The translations under genes and the position numbers were made by a program. Shown piece by piece: positions 17,788-26,214 of a stretch of 64,000 nucleotides of DNA. Under the pieces are notes generated by a model. It was not told the origin of the DNA and did not search any database. It saw only the letters and a program-made list of their open reading frames with translations. Position 1 is the first letter of the stretch. Every line of letters begins with the position of its first letter. Origin of the DNA: Lysinibacillus odysseyi (lineage in GTDB: Bacteria > Bacillota > Bacilli > Bacillales_A > Planococcaceae); assembly GCA_014595895.1 (NCBI GenBank), contig JABUKB010000001.1:1860001-1924000 (forward strand), in the 5' to 3' direction.

Positions 17788-17820
17788 TAAAAAAGCGGCT
17801 CTCACATAAGTGAAAGCCGC
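17788..17820 (-). terminator. Lysine-riboswitch terminator upstream of lysC
   Basis: Stem GCGGCTTTCAC/GTGAGAGCCGC with loop TTAT, then six T, on the minus strand just before lysC. It is the OFF hairpin of the L-box leader. Confidence 0.9.
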
Positions 17821-17848
17821 CTCAATAAACAAAGTAATTCGTCTACTC

Positions 17849-18017
17849 GAGATAGCTCCCCAGAATGTGCATTCTGACAGTCTTACACTTTTTCAATGTA
17901 AGCCCAGCAAATGATTGGTACAATGATCATTCACTTCGGCGGTTTCCCCTTTCGCGATTTGTCACTGGAGTTGCCCCTCCTCAAAACCGGTACTATTGAA
18001 ACCCGCGCCTCTATCTA
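17849..18017 (-). ncRNA. Lysine riboswitch (L-box) of lysC
   Basis: The minus strand shows the conserved L-box pieces in order: GATAGAGGCGCG at the 5' end, GAAAGGGGAAACCGCCGAAG, TTTGCTGGGC, a TGTAAGACTGTCAGA segment and the closing GGAGCTATCTC that pairs with the start. The layout matches the B. subtilis lysC leader. With lysine bound, the downstream terminator forms and lysC is not transcribed. Confidence 0.95.
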
Positions 18018-18064
18018 TAAATATTATAATTCTATAATAACCTTAGCATACCCTTTTCCCTTTA

Positions 18065-19852
18065 TCAATCCTTCTTGTTGAAATATTGATAAATATTGTC
18101 AGATAATTTTTTCGGGACGCCTGCTGCTATTAACTCTTCAATGGTTGCTAACTTGATTTTTTTTACAGAGCCAAAATGCTGCAAAAGCTGTTGTTTACGT
18201 TTTGGTCCAATCCCGTCAATTTCATCGAGCACCGATTGAATAGCATGGGTCTGATGCTGTTGACGTAAAAAAGTAATCGCAAAGCGATGGACCTCATCTT
18301 GTATACGCTGCAGTAAATAAAAACCATCGCTCGTTCTTTTCATCTGAATAGGCACAGGAGGCTCCCCATACAACAGTTGCGATGTATTGTGCTTCTCATC
18401 TTTCGCTAATCCAGCGATCGGAATATAAAGATTCAGCTCATCTTGCAGCACACTGCGCGCGACTTCCATTTGCCCCTTTCCTCCGTCAATCACAATTAAA
18501 TCTGGAAGCGGCAAATGGTCACGCAGCACCCGAGTGTAACGACGCCTGATAACCTCTGCCATGGCGCCGTAATCATCGTGTTTCGCAGCTTCCCTTGTCT
18601 TATATTTCCGGTATTCCTTTTTCGCCGGCTTCCCATCTATAAAAACAACCATAGCAGAAACTGGATCAGCCCCGTGCATATGACTGTTATCAAAAGCTTC
18701 AATTCTTAGCGGCATTGCAATCTGAAGCGCATCTCCTAGTTCTTCACACGCACCAACTGTCCGCTCCTCTTGACGCTCCATGATTTGGAATTTCTCATGC
18801 ACGGCAATTTCTGCATTTTTCATGGCCATATCGACCAATTCTTTTTTCTTGCCGCGCTTTGGAATCGTCACAGAAATATCGAGCAACTTCTCTAGCAACT
18901 TCTCATCTAATTGATTAGGAATGAGTACTTCTTTTGGCTTTAAATGTTGCCCACTGTCATAAAACCGACCAATAAACGTAATAAACTCTTCCTCCGGGTC
19001 ACGATACATCGGGAAAACCGAAACATCTCGCTCAATTAACTTCCCTTGGCGGATGAAAAATACTTGGACACACATCCATCCTTTTTCAATAGCAAAGCCA
19101 AAAATATCACGATTTGATAAATCACTCGACACGATTGTTTGCTTCTGCATAATCGTTTCAATATGAGCGATTAAATCCCTCAATTCCTTTGCCCGTTCGT
19201 ACTCCAGTTTTTCCGCTGCCTCATACATTTTTGCTTCCAGATCTTTTTTTACGTCCTCATATCCACCATTTAAAAATTTAGCAATGTCCTCAATCATTTC
19301 TTTGTAGACGCCCTCATCCACTTCTTTCACACAAGGCGCTAAGCATTGCTTCATATGATAATACAAACACGCCTGCCTTGGCATCGGATGGCATTTACGT
19401 AATGGATAAATGCGATCAAGTAGTTTCTTCGTTTCATTGGCCGCATATACATTCGGGTAGGGACCAAAATAGCGTGCCTTATCCTTTTTGATTTTGCGTA
19501 CTGTCACCAATCTTGGATAGCGTTCATTGGTAATTTTGAGATAAGGATAGGTTTTATCGTCTTTTAATAAAATATTATATTTCGGATCATGTAATTTAAT
19601 TAAATTGAGCTCTAAGATCAGTGCTTCTAGTTCTGACATTGTGACCATGTATTCAAAGTCCTCAATTTCACTTACGAGTCGCGCTGTTTTCCCATCATGC
19701 GAGCCTGTAAAATACGACCTCACTCGATTTTTTAGTACCTTTGCTTTTCCGACATAGATAATCGTGCCTTGCCGGTCTTTCATTAAATAACAGCCAGGCT
19801 CTGCTGGAAGAACTGCTAATTTATTTTTGATTGTCTGATTCAATTTCATCAC
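18065..19852 (-). CDS. uvrC: Excinuclease ABC subunit C
   Basis: 595 aa nuclease that makes both incisions in nucleotide excision repair. Domains in order: GIY-YIG nuclease (about residues 14-95; [19 protein letters not shown]), a cysteine-containing region ([21 protein letters not shown]), UVR domain for UvrB contact (about 205-240), RNase H-like 5' nuclease with [15 protein letters not shown] and VIDGGKGQ, and C-terminal helix-hairpin-helix repeats ([17 protein letters not shown]). Length and motifs are normal. Downstream of trxA as in B. subtilis. Confidence 0.97.
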   Translation of the reverse strand: MMKLNQTIKNKLAVLPAEPGCYLMKDRQGTIIYVGKAKVLKNRVRSYFTGSHDGKTARLVSEIEDFEYMVTMSELEALILELNLIKLHDPKYNILLKDDKTYPYLKITNERYPRLVTVRKIKKDKARYFGPYPNVYAANETKKLLDRIYPLRKCHPMPRQACLYYHMKQCLAPCVKEVDEGVYKEMIEDIAKFLNGGYEDVKKDLEAKMYEAAEKLEYERAKELRDLIAHIETIMQKQTIVSSDLSNRDIFGFAIEKGWMCVQVFFIRQGKLIERDVSVFPMYRDPEEEFITFIGRFYDSGQHLKPKEVLIPNQLDEKLLEKLLDISVTIPKRGKKKELVDMAMKNAEIAVHEKFQIMERQEERTVGACEELGDALQIAMPLRIEAFDNSHMHGADPVSAMVVFIDGKPAKKEYRKYKTREAAKHDDYGAMAEVIRRRYTRVLRDHLPLPDLIVIDGGKGQMEVARSVLQDELNLYIPIAGLAKDEKHNTSQLLYGEPPVPIQMKRTSDGFYLLQRIQDEVHRFAITFLRQQHQTHAIQSVLDEIDGIGPKRKQQLLQHFGSVKKIKLATIEELIAAGVPKKLSDNIYQYFNKKD

Positions 19853-19942
19853 CTAGATTCATTATAGCGTAAAGGAAGCATTTGTTCATAGAATACGAAT
19901 GTATGTTTTAGTAGAAAAGTAAATGAGTGTGACGATGCCAAA

Positions 19943-19971
19943 CAAAAAACCGAGCACTTAGTATGCTCGGT
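19943..19971 (-). terminator. Terminator after trxA
   Basis: Stem ACCGAGCA/TGCTCGGT with 7-nt loop and six T on the minus strand, 12 nt after the trxA stop; it separates trxA from uvrC. Confidence 0.9.
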
Positions 19972-19982
19972 TCGGATTGTGA

Positions 19983-20297
19983 TTATTTGTTGTCGTTAAT
20001 GAAATCGATTAACGCTTCTTTTGGCATGAAACCAGCAGTTTTTGCCTTTAACTCGCCATCAACGAATAATAATAATGATGGGATAGACATGATGCCGTAT
20101 TCAGCAGCAGTGCCTTGGTTGTTATCAACGTCTACTTTTACGATTTTTACTTCATCGCCGATTTCTGCATCTAGTTCTTCAAGAACTGGAGCGATCATTT
20201 TACATGGACCGCACCATGCTGCCCAAAAGTCTACTAGCGCTACACCATTTGAAATTTCTTGTTGGAAGTTTTGATCTGTACCTTGTACAATTGCCAT
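19983..20297 (-). CDS. trxA: Thioredoxin
   Basis: 104 aa single-domain thioredoxin with the redox motif WCGPC (residues 28-32) in FWAAWCGPCKMIAP, the cis-proline loop SIPSLLLF, and the usual C-terminal helix. General cytoplasmic dithiol reductant for ribonucleotide reductase, PAPS reductase and protein disulfides, reduced by TrxB. No signal peptide. AGGAGG-type site before the ATG. It is bounded by terminators, so it is probably transcribed on its own. Confidence 0.97.
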   Translation of the reverse strand: MAIVQGTDQNFQQEISNGVALVDFWAAWCGPCKMIAPVLEELDAEIGDEVKIVKVDVDNNQGTAAEYGIMSIPSLLLFVDGELKAKTAGFMPKEALIDFINDNK

Positions 20298-20411
20298 CTT
20301 AAATAGCCTCCTTATATAACATATGACAGTAGTATAGCATGATAATATTGGAAGTCATAGCAACTTGCTCTCATTCCTCCTCACTTTTCTCCCTACTCGC
20401 GTCAGGAGGAA

Positions 20412-20443
20412 ATAAAAAATGCCCTACTCCTATAGAGTAGGAC
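20412..20443 (-). terminator. Terminator after etfA
   Basis: Stem GTCCTACTC/GAGTAGGGC with loop TATAG and a T-rich tail on the minus strand, 9 nt after the etfA stop. It closes the fadR-fadB-etfB-etfA run. Confidence 0.9.
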
Positions 20444-20451
20444 ACCTTTTA

Positions 20452-21423
20452 TTATGCATTTACTTTTAGCGCTTTAAACTCTTGAATTAACATTGGAATG
20501 ACTTCAAATAAGTCGCCAACGATACCGTAGTCCGCTACTTTAAAGATATTTGCTTCTGGATCTTTGTTAATAGCTACAATCACTTTCGAGTTAGACATAC
20601 CAGCTAAGTGCTGGATAGCGCCTGAGATACCCGCAGCAATATAAAGGTCCGGTGTTACCACTTTTCCTGTTTGACCAATTTGCAATGAATAGTCACAATA
20701 GTCTGCGTCACATGCTCCACGGGAAGCACCTACTGCTCCGCCTAATAAGTCTGCTAGCTCTTTTAATGGTCCGAAACCTTCTTCAGATTTCACACCACGA
20801 CCACCTGCTACTACTACTTTTGCTTCTGATAAATCCACACCTTCTGATGCTTTGCGTACTACTTCTTTGATGATTGTACGTAGGTTTGTAATGTCTACTG
20901 ACACAGACGATACATCACCAGAGCGACTTGCATCTTTCGCAAGAGGTGCAATGTTGTTTGGACGGATTGTAATGAACACAACACCGTCTTTGATTTTTAC
21001 TTTTTCAAACGCTTTACCTGAATAGATTGGACGGATGAATACTGCATCATCGCCTTCTCCTTCGATTTCTGTTACGTCTGAAATCAAACCTGACTGCAAT
21101 TTAGAAGCGATTTTTGGTGATAAATCTTTTCCAAGAGCTGTATGACCAAATACAAGGGCACCTGGTTGCTCCTGATCGATTACCGCCATGAATGCTTGTC
21201 CAAAACCGTCAGATGTGTATGTTTTTAAATGTGGGTGCTCAACTGTTACAACACGATCTGCGCCGTAAGCGATTAATTCGTTTGCAACGCCTGCTACACT
21301 CTCACCGATTAATACCGCTACCACTTCATCGCCAATTTTTTTACCTGCAGCGATTGCTTCAAATGACACATTACGTAAGCTGCCCTCACGCGTTTCAGCT
21401 AATACTAATACTTTGTTTGACAT
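20452..21423 (-). CDS. etfA: Electron transfer flavoprotein subunit alpha
   Basis: 323 aa. With EtfB forms the FAD-containing carrier that takes electrons from acyl-CoA dehydrogenases to the quinone pool. The C-terminal FAD domain shows VVVAGGRGVKSEEGFG, VGASRGACDADY, QIGQTGKVVTPDLYIAAGISGAIQHLAG and the final NKDPEANIFKVADYGIVGD, all family hallmarks. N-terminal domain (1-190) is the alpha/beta half that meets EtfB. Last gene of a FadR-type operon for fatty-acid oxidation. Confidence 0.96.
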   Translation of the reverse strand: MSNKVLVLAETREGSLRNVSFEAIAAGKKIGDEVVAVLIGESVAGVANELIAYGADRVVTVEHPHLKTYTSDGFGQAFMAVIDQEQPGALVFGHTALGKDLSPKIASKLQSGLISDVTEIEGEGDDAVFIRPIYSGKAFEKVKIKDGVVFITIRPNNIAPLAKDASRSGDVSSVSVDITNLRTIIKEVVRKASEGVDLSEAKVVVAGGRGVKSEEGFGPLKELADLLGGAVGASRGACDADYCDYSLQIGQTGKVVTPDLYIAAGISGAIQHLAGMSNSKVIVAINKDPEANIFKVADYGIVGDLFEVIPMLIQEFKALKVNA

Positions 21424-21454
21424 AGTTTGACCCCTCCATTACCGTCTTTTAAAA

Positions 21455-22228
21455 TTAGATAACTTTCGCTTCTGTGTGAAGTAGGTTAACAAGTTCCTTC
21501 ACTTGATCTTGTAAATCACCTGATAAAACGCGACCAGCCGCTTTTTGTGGTGGTAAGTAGATTTCTACTGTTTCTACTTTCACTTCTACATCATCTTCAT
21601 CGATATCTAAATCATCTAGCTCCAGCTCTGCTAATGGCTTTTTCTTCGCCTTCATAATCCCTGGTAAAGAAGGGTAGCGTGGCTCGTTTAAGCCTTGCTG
21701 AGCTGTTACTAATAATGGTAAAGAAGTTTCAATAATTTCTGAATCCCCTTCGATGTCACGTACAACTTTCACTGTCTCGCCATCAATTTCCAGGCTCGTG
21801 ATTGTTGTTACGTAGTTAATGCCTAGCAGGTCCGCTAAACGTGGGCCCACTTGACCTGAACCTCCATCAATTGCTACGTTTCCTGCTAAAATTAAATCAG
21901 CCTCTTTATCTTTTAAATATTCAGATAGAATATAAGCTACTGAATATTGATCTAGCTCATCTAAATCATCTTCTGTATTAATTAATACTGCTTCATCAGC
22001 ACCCATTGCCAATGCTGTGCGAAGTTGCTTTTCTGCATCTTCTCCACCGATTGTTACAACCGTTACTTTCCCACCTAAAGCATCACGCTTTTGGATGGCT
22101 TCCTCGATTGCATACTCATCGTATGGGTTGATGATGAATTCAGCACCATCTTCTTGAATTTGGCCATTTGAAATGACAATTTTTTCTTCTGTGTCGAACG
22201 TGCGTTTTACTAATACATAAATATTCAT
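21455..22228 (-). CDS. etfB: Electron transfer flavoprotein subunit beta
   Basis: 257 aa. Partner of EtfA; binds AMP and, in the family, carries the recognition loop that docks to dehydrogenases. Seen: N-terminal IYVLVKRTFDTEEK, NPYDEYAIEEAI, GNVAIDGGSGQVGPRLADLLG and the LPLLVTAQQGLNEPRYPSLPG block ending in IMKAKKKPL, the EtfB signature. It lies between fadB and etfA with short gaps, so coexpressed with them. Confidence 0.96.
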   Translation of the reverse strand: MNIYVLVKRTFDTEEKIVISNGQIQEDGAEFIINPYDEYAIEEAIQKRDALGGKVTVVTIGGEDAEKQLRTALAMGADEAVLINTEDDLDELDQYSVAYILSEYLKDKEADLILAGNVAIDGGSGQVGPRLADLLGINYVTTITSLEIDGETVKVVRDIEGDSEIIETSLPLLVTAQQGLNEPRYPSLPGIMKAKKKPLAELELDDLDIDEDDVEVKVETVEIYLPPQKAAGRVLSGDLQDQVKELVNLLHTEAKVI

Positions 22229-22246
22229 TTTACAGACCCCCCGATA

Positions 22247-23020
22247 TTATTTACCTTGAAATACTGGCTCTCGTTTTTCAATAAAAGCTTGAATACCTTC
22301 TTTTGCGTCATCTGAAACAAATACTGTACCAAATGATTTAGCTTCTGTTGCTACTCCCTCATAGTAAGAAGGTGTCTTTGAAAACTGCAATGTATCGATT
22401 GCAGCTTTCAGAGCAACAGGGCTCTTTTTCGCAATCTTTTTCGCAATTTCTAAAGTTTTTGGCAACAGCTCCTCGTCTGAATAAGCACGATTTGCTAATC
22501 CCCACTCGACCGCTTCCACTCCTGAAATCGGATCGCTCGTAAATAACATCTCTGCTGCTTTTGCTACTCCTACATAGCGAGGTAAGCGTTGTGTTCCTGC
22601 AAAACCTGGAATAAGTCCTAACTGTAACTCTGGTAAACCTAGTTTCGCAGATTCAGTGACAAATCGCATGTGACATGCCATGGCAAGTTCTAATCCCCCG
22701 CCAAGTGCTGCTCCATGAATGGCTGCGATAACTGGTTTTGGGAATGTTTCCAAACGTTCAAGAATATCTTGTCCGTTCTTGGCTAGTTGCGTAAATCCTT
22801 CACCTGTTGATATCGTAGTGAATTCTTTAATGTCTGCTCCCGCTGAAAAGAAACGTCCTTCCCCATGCAATACTACTACACGAACTGCGTCATCCTGTTC
22901 TACTGCATCTAATAATGCATCCACTTCTTTAATCAAGCCTTGAGATAATGCATTGGCAGGCGGTCGATTAATCGATACTTGCGCTACACTATCTTCAACT
23001 TTCCAACTTAGAAACTCCAT
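22247..23020 (-). CDS. fadB: Enoyl-CoA hydratase (FadB/YsiB-like)
   Basis: 257 aa crotonase-family enzyme, probably hydrating trans-2-enoyl-CoA in beta-oxidation. The oxyanion-hole segments SAGADIKEF (about 60-68) and [18 protein letters not shown] are present with the catalytic Glu in [19 protein letters not shown]. The start at ATG 23020 is chosen since AAAGGGG lies 8 nt upstream; a GTG three codons earlier overlaps that site. It follows fadR by about 17 nt, as ysiB follows ysiA in B. subtilis. Confidence 0.92.
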   Translation of the reverse strand: MEFLSWKVEDSVAQVSINRPPANALSQGLIKEVDALLDAVEQDDAVRVVVLHGEGRFFSAGADIKEFTTISTGEGFTQLAKNGQDILERLETFPKPVIAAIHGAALGGGLELAMACHMRFVTESAKLGLPELQLGLIPGFAGTQRLPRYVGVAKAAEMLFTSDPISGVEAVEWGLANRAYSDEELLPKTLEIAKKIAKKSPVALKAAIDTLQFSKTPSYYEGVATEAKSFGTVFVSDDAKEGIQAFIEKREPVFQGK

Positions 23021-23037
23021 TTCCCACACCCCTTTAT

Positions 23038-23631
23038 TTATGCTCTCAACCCATTTAAAACCAATTGCGTAACTTTCGGCGCTAGGGCTACTAAATCATA
23101 GCGATGCTCGTTCATGACCCAAGTCGTTGTGATTTCGTCAATTGTACCGAAAACCATTTGACGGGCTAAACGAACGTCCATCGTTGGATTAAATTCCCCC
23201 GAAAGCATACCCTCAATTAAAATTTGGTCAAGCAGTACCAAATAATTTTTTAATACCGCGTTGATTTTTAATCGAATTTCTTTATTCGACTGCCGCAATT
23301 CCAACTGAGTGACCGTCGCTAAATGCCGATCGTTAGACAAAACCTGGAAATGATTTTCTATCATTTGCGCTAGGCATTCAGAAGAACTATTTCCATTTTT
23401 TATTATATCGTTTAATTTGTCCACGAAAAGCCCCATTTTTTCTTCAAATACAGAAATTAGTATATCCTCTTTATTTTTGAAGTACAAATAAATGGTGCCA
23501 TCAGCGACGCCGGCCTGTTTAGCAATTTTTGAGACTTGCGCTTGGTGATAGCCATTTTCAGCTATCGCAACAACAGCGGCGTCAATAATCTGCTTATATT
23601 TGGGTTTATTCCGTTTCAAGTTGTTCACCAC
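23038..23631 (-). CDS. fadR: Fatty-acid degradation regulator FadR (TetR family)
   Basis: 197 aa TetR-type repressor, GTG start with AAGGAG 8 nt upstream. The N-terminal HTH (about residues 13-58; [37 protein letters not shown]) is nearly the same as that of B. subtilis FadR (YsiA), which releases DNA when long-chain acyl-CoA binds. The palindromic operator found just upstream overlaps its own promoter. It heads fadR-fadB-etfB-etfA, so the operon should be autorepressed and induced by fatty acids. Confidence 0.94.
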   Translation of the reverse strand: MVNNLKRNKPKYKQIIDAAVVAIAENGYHQAQVSKIAKQAGVADGTIYLYFKNKEDILISVFEEKMGLFVDKLNDIIKNGNSSSECLAQMIENHFQVLSNDRHLATVTQLELRQSNKEIRLKINAVLKNYLVLLDQILIEGMLSGEFNPTMDVRLARQMVFGTIDEITTTWVMNEHRYDLVALAPKVTQLVLNGLRA

Positions 23632-23681
23632 CTAAATTGCTCCTTCACAAGTGATGTAAAAGTCTATACATTAGTAAAGAC

Positions 23682-23713
23682 GAAAACATGAATGACCATT
23701 CATTCATGTTTTC
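23682..23713. promoter_or_regulatory. FadR operator
   Basis: The known B. subtilis FadR site is TGAATGA-N4-TCATTCA. Here TGAATGA-CCAT-TCATTCA at 23689-23706 fits exactly, and the palindrome extends to 14-bp perfect arms (23682-23695 and 23700-23713). It starts right after the -10 box of the fadR promoter and so covers the transcription start. Confidence 0.92.
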
Positions 23714-23742
23714 ATCTTATAATTTGTTCACTATTCTGTCAA
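23714..23742 (-). promoter_or_regulatory. Promoter of the fadR operon
   Basis: Minus strand: TTGACA (23742-23737), 17-nt spacer, TAAGAT (23719-23714). The FadR palindrome begins at the next base. Confidence 0.8.
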
Positions 23743-23767
23743 CTGCTGCCAGCAATTATTTTGCTCC

Positions 23768-25447
23768 TTAGGAAGTCATTTTTTTCTTCTCTTCCTCAAT
23801 CAGTGTACGACGCAAAATTTTGCCCACAGCTGTCTTTGGCAATTCATCACGGAACTCATAGAAACGCGGCACCTTATACGCAGCCAGACTTTTGCGGCAG
23901 TAATCATTTAATTCGTGCTCTGTTACCGAATATCCTTCTTTTAACACAATATATGCTTTTACCGTTTCACCGCGGTACGGATCTGGAATACCTGCGACTA
24001 CACACTCCTGAATCGCTTCATGCTCATATAAAATTTCTTCTACCTCGCGTGGGTAAATATTGAATCCACCCGCAATGATCATATCCTTTTTACGATCTAC
24101 TACAAAGAAGTACCCATTCTCATCCATGTAGCCTAAATCTCCTGTCAGGAACCAGCCATCTGCAAAGGTCATCTCTGTATCCTCTTCACGGTTCCAGTAG
24201 CCCTTCATTACTTGCGGTCCTTTTACGGCAATCTCACCTACCTCGCCCGGAGGAAGAATTGTATTTTCGCCTGCTTTCAATATAACCGCTTCCGTATTAG
24301 GCCAAGGCACACCTACTGAACCAATGAGGCGATCATCCCAAATAAAGTTGGCATGGGTAACTGGTGACGTTTCTGTTAAACCATATCCTTCTACTATTCT
24401 ACCACCTGTCACTTCCTCAAATTTCTCCTGTATTTCTACTGGCAAAGGGGCCGAACCACTTAAACAAGCTTTAATGGATGATAGATTATATTTGTCAATA
24501 TCAGGATGGTTTAATAAAGCAATATACATAGTTGGGGCACCCGGGAAAAGTGTAGGTTTTTGTTTATCGATTGTTTTTAATGTATCTTCGACATCAAACT
24601 TCGGCATAAGAATCATTTTGTTTTTGCCTATCACTGCTAAAATGAGGACTGTTGTCATCCCGTAAACGTGGAAGAAAGGCAAGATTCCTAAAATTGATTC
24701 CTCGCCATCTACGCATTTGTACATCCAAGCTTGGCACATTTTTGAATTGGCAATCAGATTTTTATGTGTCAGCATGACTCCCTTCGGAAAACCTGTCGTA
24801 CCGCCTGTATATTGAAGTAGTGCTAAATCTTCCTCAAAATTCATGGGAATTTCTATTTTCTTTACCGGAGCAGATCTCATAATTTCTGTGAAAAGGTGAT
24901 TCATTCCGCTATGCTCCACCTTCACCGAAAAACCGTACTGCTTCTTTTGGATAAACGGATATACTAGATTTTTCGGGAATGGCAAATAGTCTTTGATTCC
25001 CGTGACAATCACATTTTCAATAGCCGTTTCACTTAATACTTTTGTAATGCGCGGGTACAAGATATCCAATCCTACAATTACTTTTGCGCCTGAGTCCACC
25101 ATTTGATATTGCAGCTCTCTCTCTGTATAGAGAGGGTTCGTCTGCACGACAATACCACCTGCATACATTGTCCCGTAATAAGCAATGACCGCCTGTGGAC
25201 AGTTTGGTAACATAATAGCCACACGATCTCCCTTCTCCACCCCTAGAGACTGAAGATAATTGGCGAACTTCACCACAGATTCATATAGTTCGCGATATGT
25301 TAGCTCGCGTCCTAGGAAATGAATGGCTACTTTGTCCGGCACCTCATGATAGGCGTCAATCAAAAACTGGTGAACTGGGATTTCCGGGATATCTACTTCG
25401 TGCGGAATTTCTTTTGGATATTTTTTTAACCAAACTTTTTCTGTCAT
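23768..25447 (-). CDS. lcfA: Long-chain acyl-CoA ligase
   Basis: 559 aa AMP-forming ligase that activates long-chain fatty acids to acyl-CoA for beta-oxidation. Adenylation motifs: YTGGTTGFPKGVMLTH (P-loop like, about residue 208), GYGLTETSPV, and GWFLTGDLGYMDENGYFFVVDRKKDMI, with the catalytic Lys in PKTAVGKILRR near the C-terminus. The start is set at 25447 with AGGGGAG 7 nt upstream; the ATG at 25450 is equally possible, and the frame is open to 25522. It lies upstream of the fadR operon. No FadR palindrome was seen at its own promoter region. Confidence 0.93.
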   Translation of the reverse strand: MTEKVWLKKYPKEIPHEVDIPEIPVHQFLIDAYHEVPDKVAIHFLGRELTYRELYESVVKFANYLQSLGVEKGDRVAIMLPNCPQAVIAYYGTMYAGGIVVQTNPLYTERELQYQMVDSGAKVIVGLDILYPRITKVLSETAIENVIVTGIKDYLPFPKNLVYPFIQKKQYGFSVKVEHSGMNHLFTEIMRSAPVKKIEIPMNFEEDLALLQYTGGTTGFPKGVMLTHKNLIANSKMCQAWMYKCVDGEESILGILPFFHVYGMTTVLILAVIGKNKMILMPKFDVEDTLKTIDKQKPTLFPGAPTMYIALLNHPDIDKYNLSSIKACLSGSAPLPVEIQEKFEEVTGGRIVEGYGLTETSPVTHANFIWDDRLIGSVGVPWPNTEAVILKAGENTILPPGEVGEIAVKGPQVMKGYWNREEDTEMTFADGWFLTGDLGYMDENGYFFVVDRKKDMIIAGGFNIYPREVEEILYEHEAIQECVVAGIPDPYRGETVKAYIVLKEGYSVTEHELNDYCRKSLAAYKVPRFYEFRDELPKTAVGKILRRTLIEEEKKKMTS

Positions 25448-25661
25448 CATGGCTCTCCCCTTTGCAAAAAAATTAATTTTCTGATTATTTAACATTATAT
25501 AGAAAATATGGAGCTTATTCAAACTATTTTCTGTTATTTTTTAGTTTTTAGCTCGAATATACATTAATTTTCTTTTGTATATTATGATTTTCATAGTAAA
25601 CATTATCATGGAGTCTACGCATCTCTCCAAATCATTATGGAATTATACTTTCTGAATATAA

Positions 25662-25695
25662 TAAAAAACGCCTCAAAAAATTGAGACGTTTTTTC
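25662..25695 (-). terminator. Terminator after the yshE operon
   Basis: Stem ACGTCTCAA/TTGAGGCGT with loop TTTT, flanked by T runs on both strands, right after the stop of the 26-codon gene. It probably ends the mutS2-yshE-small ORF transcript. Confidence 0.85.
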
Positions 25696-25696
25696 A

Positions 25697-25777
25697 TTAA
25701 ATAGTCATCATGTAATAAATGCCTATTATCAAAAATAGAATGCATGCAATAATCAATATTTTCGCTAACTTTTCCAT
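25697..25777 (-). CDS. Small single-helix membrane protein, 26 aa
   Basis: Not in standard ORF-length ranges. An ATG at 25777 is preceded by GTAGGAGAAAAATAA (GGAG, 9-nt spacer) and opens 26 codons to TAA at 25699-25697. The peptide starts MEKLAKIL and is then almost wholly hydrophobic (IIACILFLIIGIYYMM), as for a single membrane helix with a charged cytoplasmic N-terminus. It begins 11 nt after the yshE stop and is directly followed by the terminator, so it is placed as the last gene of an operon. Function unknown; it might modulate the YshE membrane protein. Confidence 0.6.
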   Translation of the reverse strand: MEKLAKILIIACILFLIIGIYYMMTI

Positions 25778-25788
25778 TTATTTTTCTC

Positions 25789-26199
25789 CTACGAAATACT
25801 CGCACCGATGACAAATGATAGCCCGACAGAAATCGTAAAGGAAATAAACCCAACAGAATTATTTCCCTTTTCAATTTCCTCGTCTACCTTGAAGCGCGGT
25901 GTTAAAAACTCATATAAAATGTAAGCAAAGATCAGCAATACAAAACCATATAGGCCCCAGCCTATCATTTCAATTAAAGAGGTATGCTGTGTGATCGAAT
26001 AACGGAAAATATTGCATACCCCAATAATTTTCCCGCCCGTTGCTAAGGCTACGGCTGTATTGCCCTTTTTAATTTCTTCCCAGTTTTTATATTTCGTTAC
26101 GATTTCAAATAACACCATCGATACAATCAAACATAAAATCACTACACTAAAATAACCAGCTGTCTCCACTAAAGGGTTTTCCCAAAACGTTTGGTTCAA
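25789..26199 (-). CDS. yshE: DUF350 membrane protein YshE
   Basis: 136 aa with four predicted membrane segments (about residues 13-35, 49-68, 79-100 and 115-134) in the pattern of the DUF350/YjfL family, probably two repeats of a two-helix unit. The acidic/basic loop TPRFKVDEEIEKGN before the last helix is typical. Same place as B. subtilis yshE, between lcfA and mutS2. Function is not established. It starts about 15 nt after mutS2 ends. Confidence 0.88.
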   Translation of the reverse strand: MNQTFWENPLVETAGYFSVVILCLIVSMVLFEIVTKYKNWEEIKKGNTAVALATGGKIIGVCNIFRYSITQHTSLIEMIGWGLYGFVLLIFAYILYEFLTPRFKVDEEIEKGNNSVGFISFTISVGLSFVIGASIS

Positions 26200-26214
26200 G
26201 AGCTTTTCCCCCTT

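Noticed and set aside
25635-25874. Minus-strand 79-codon frame
   Set aside because: Out of frame across the end of yshE and the 26-codon gene; no start signal.
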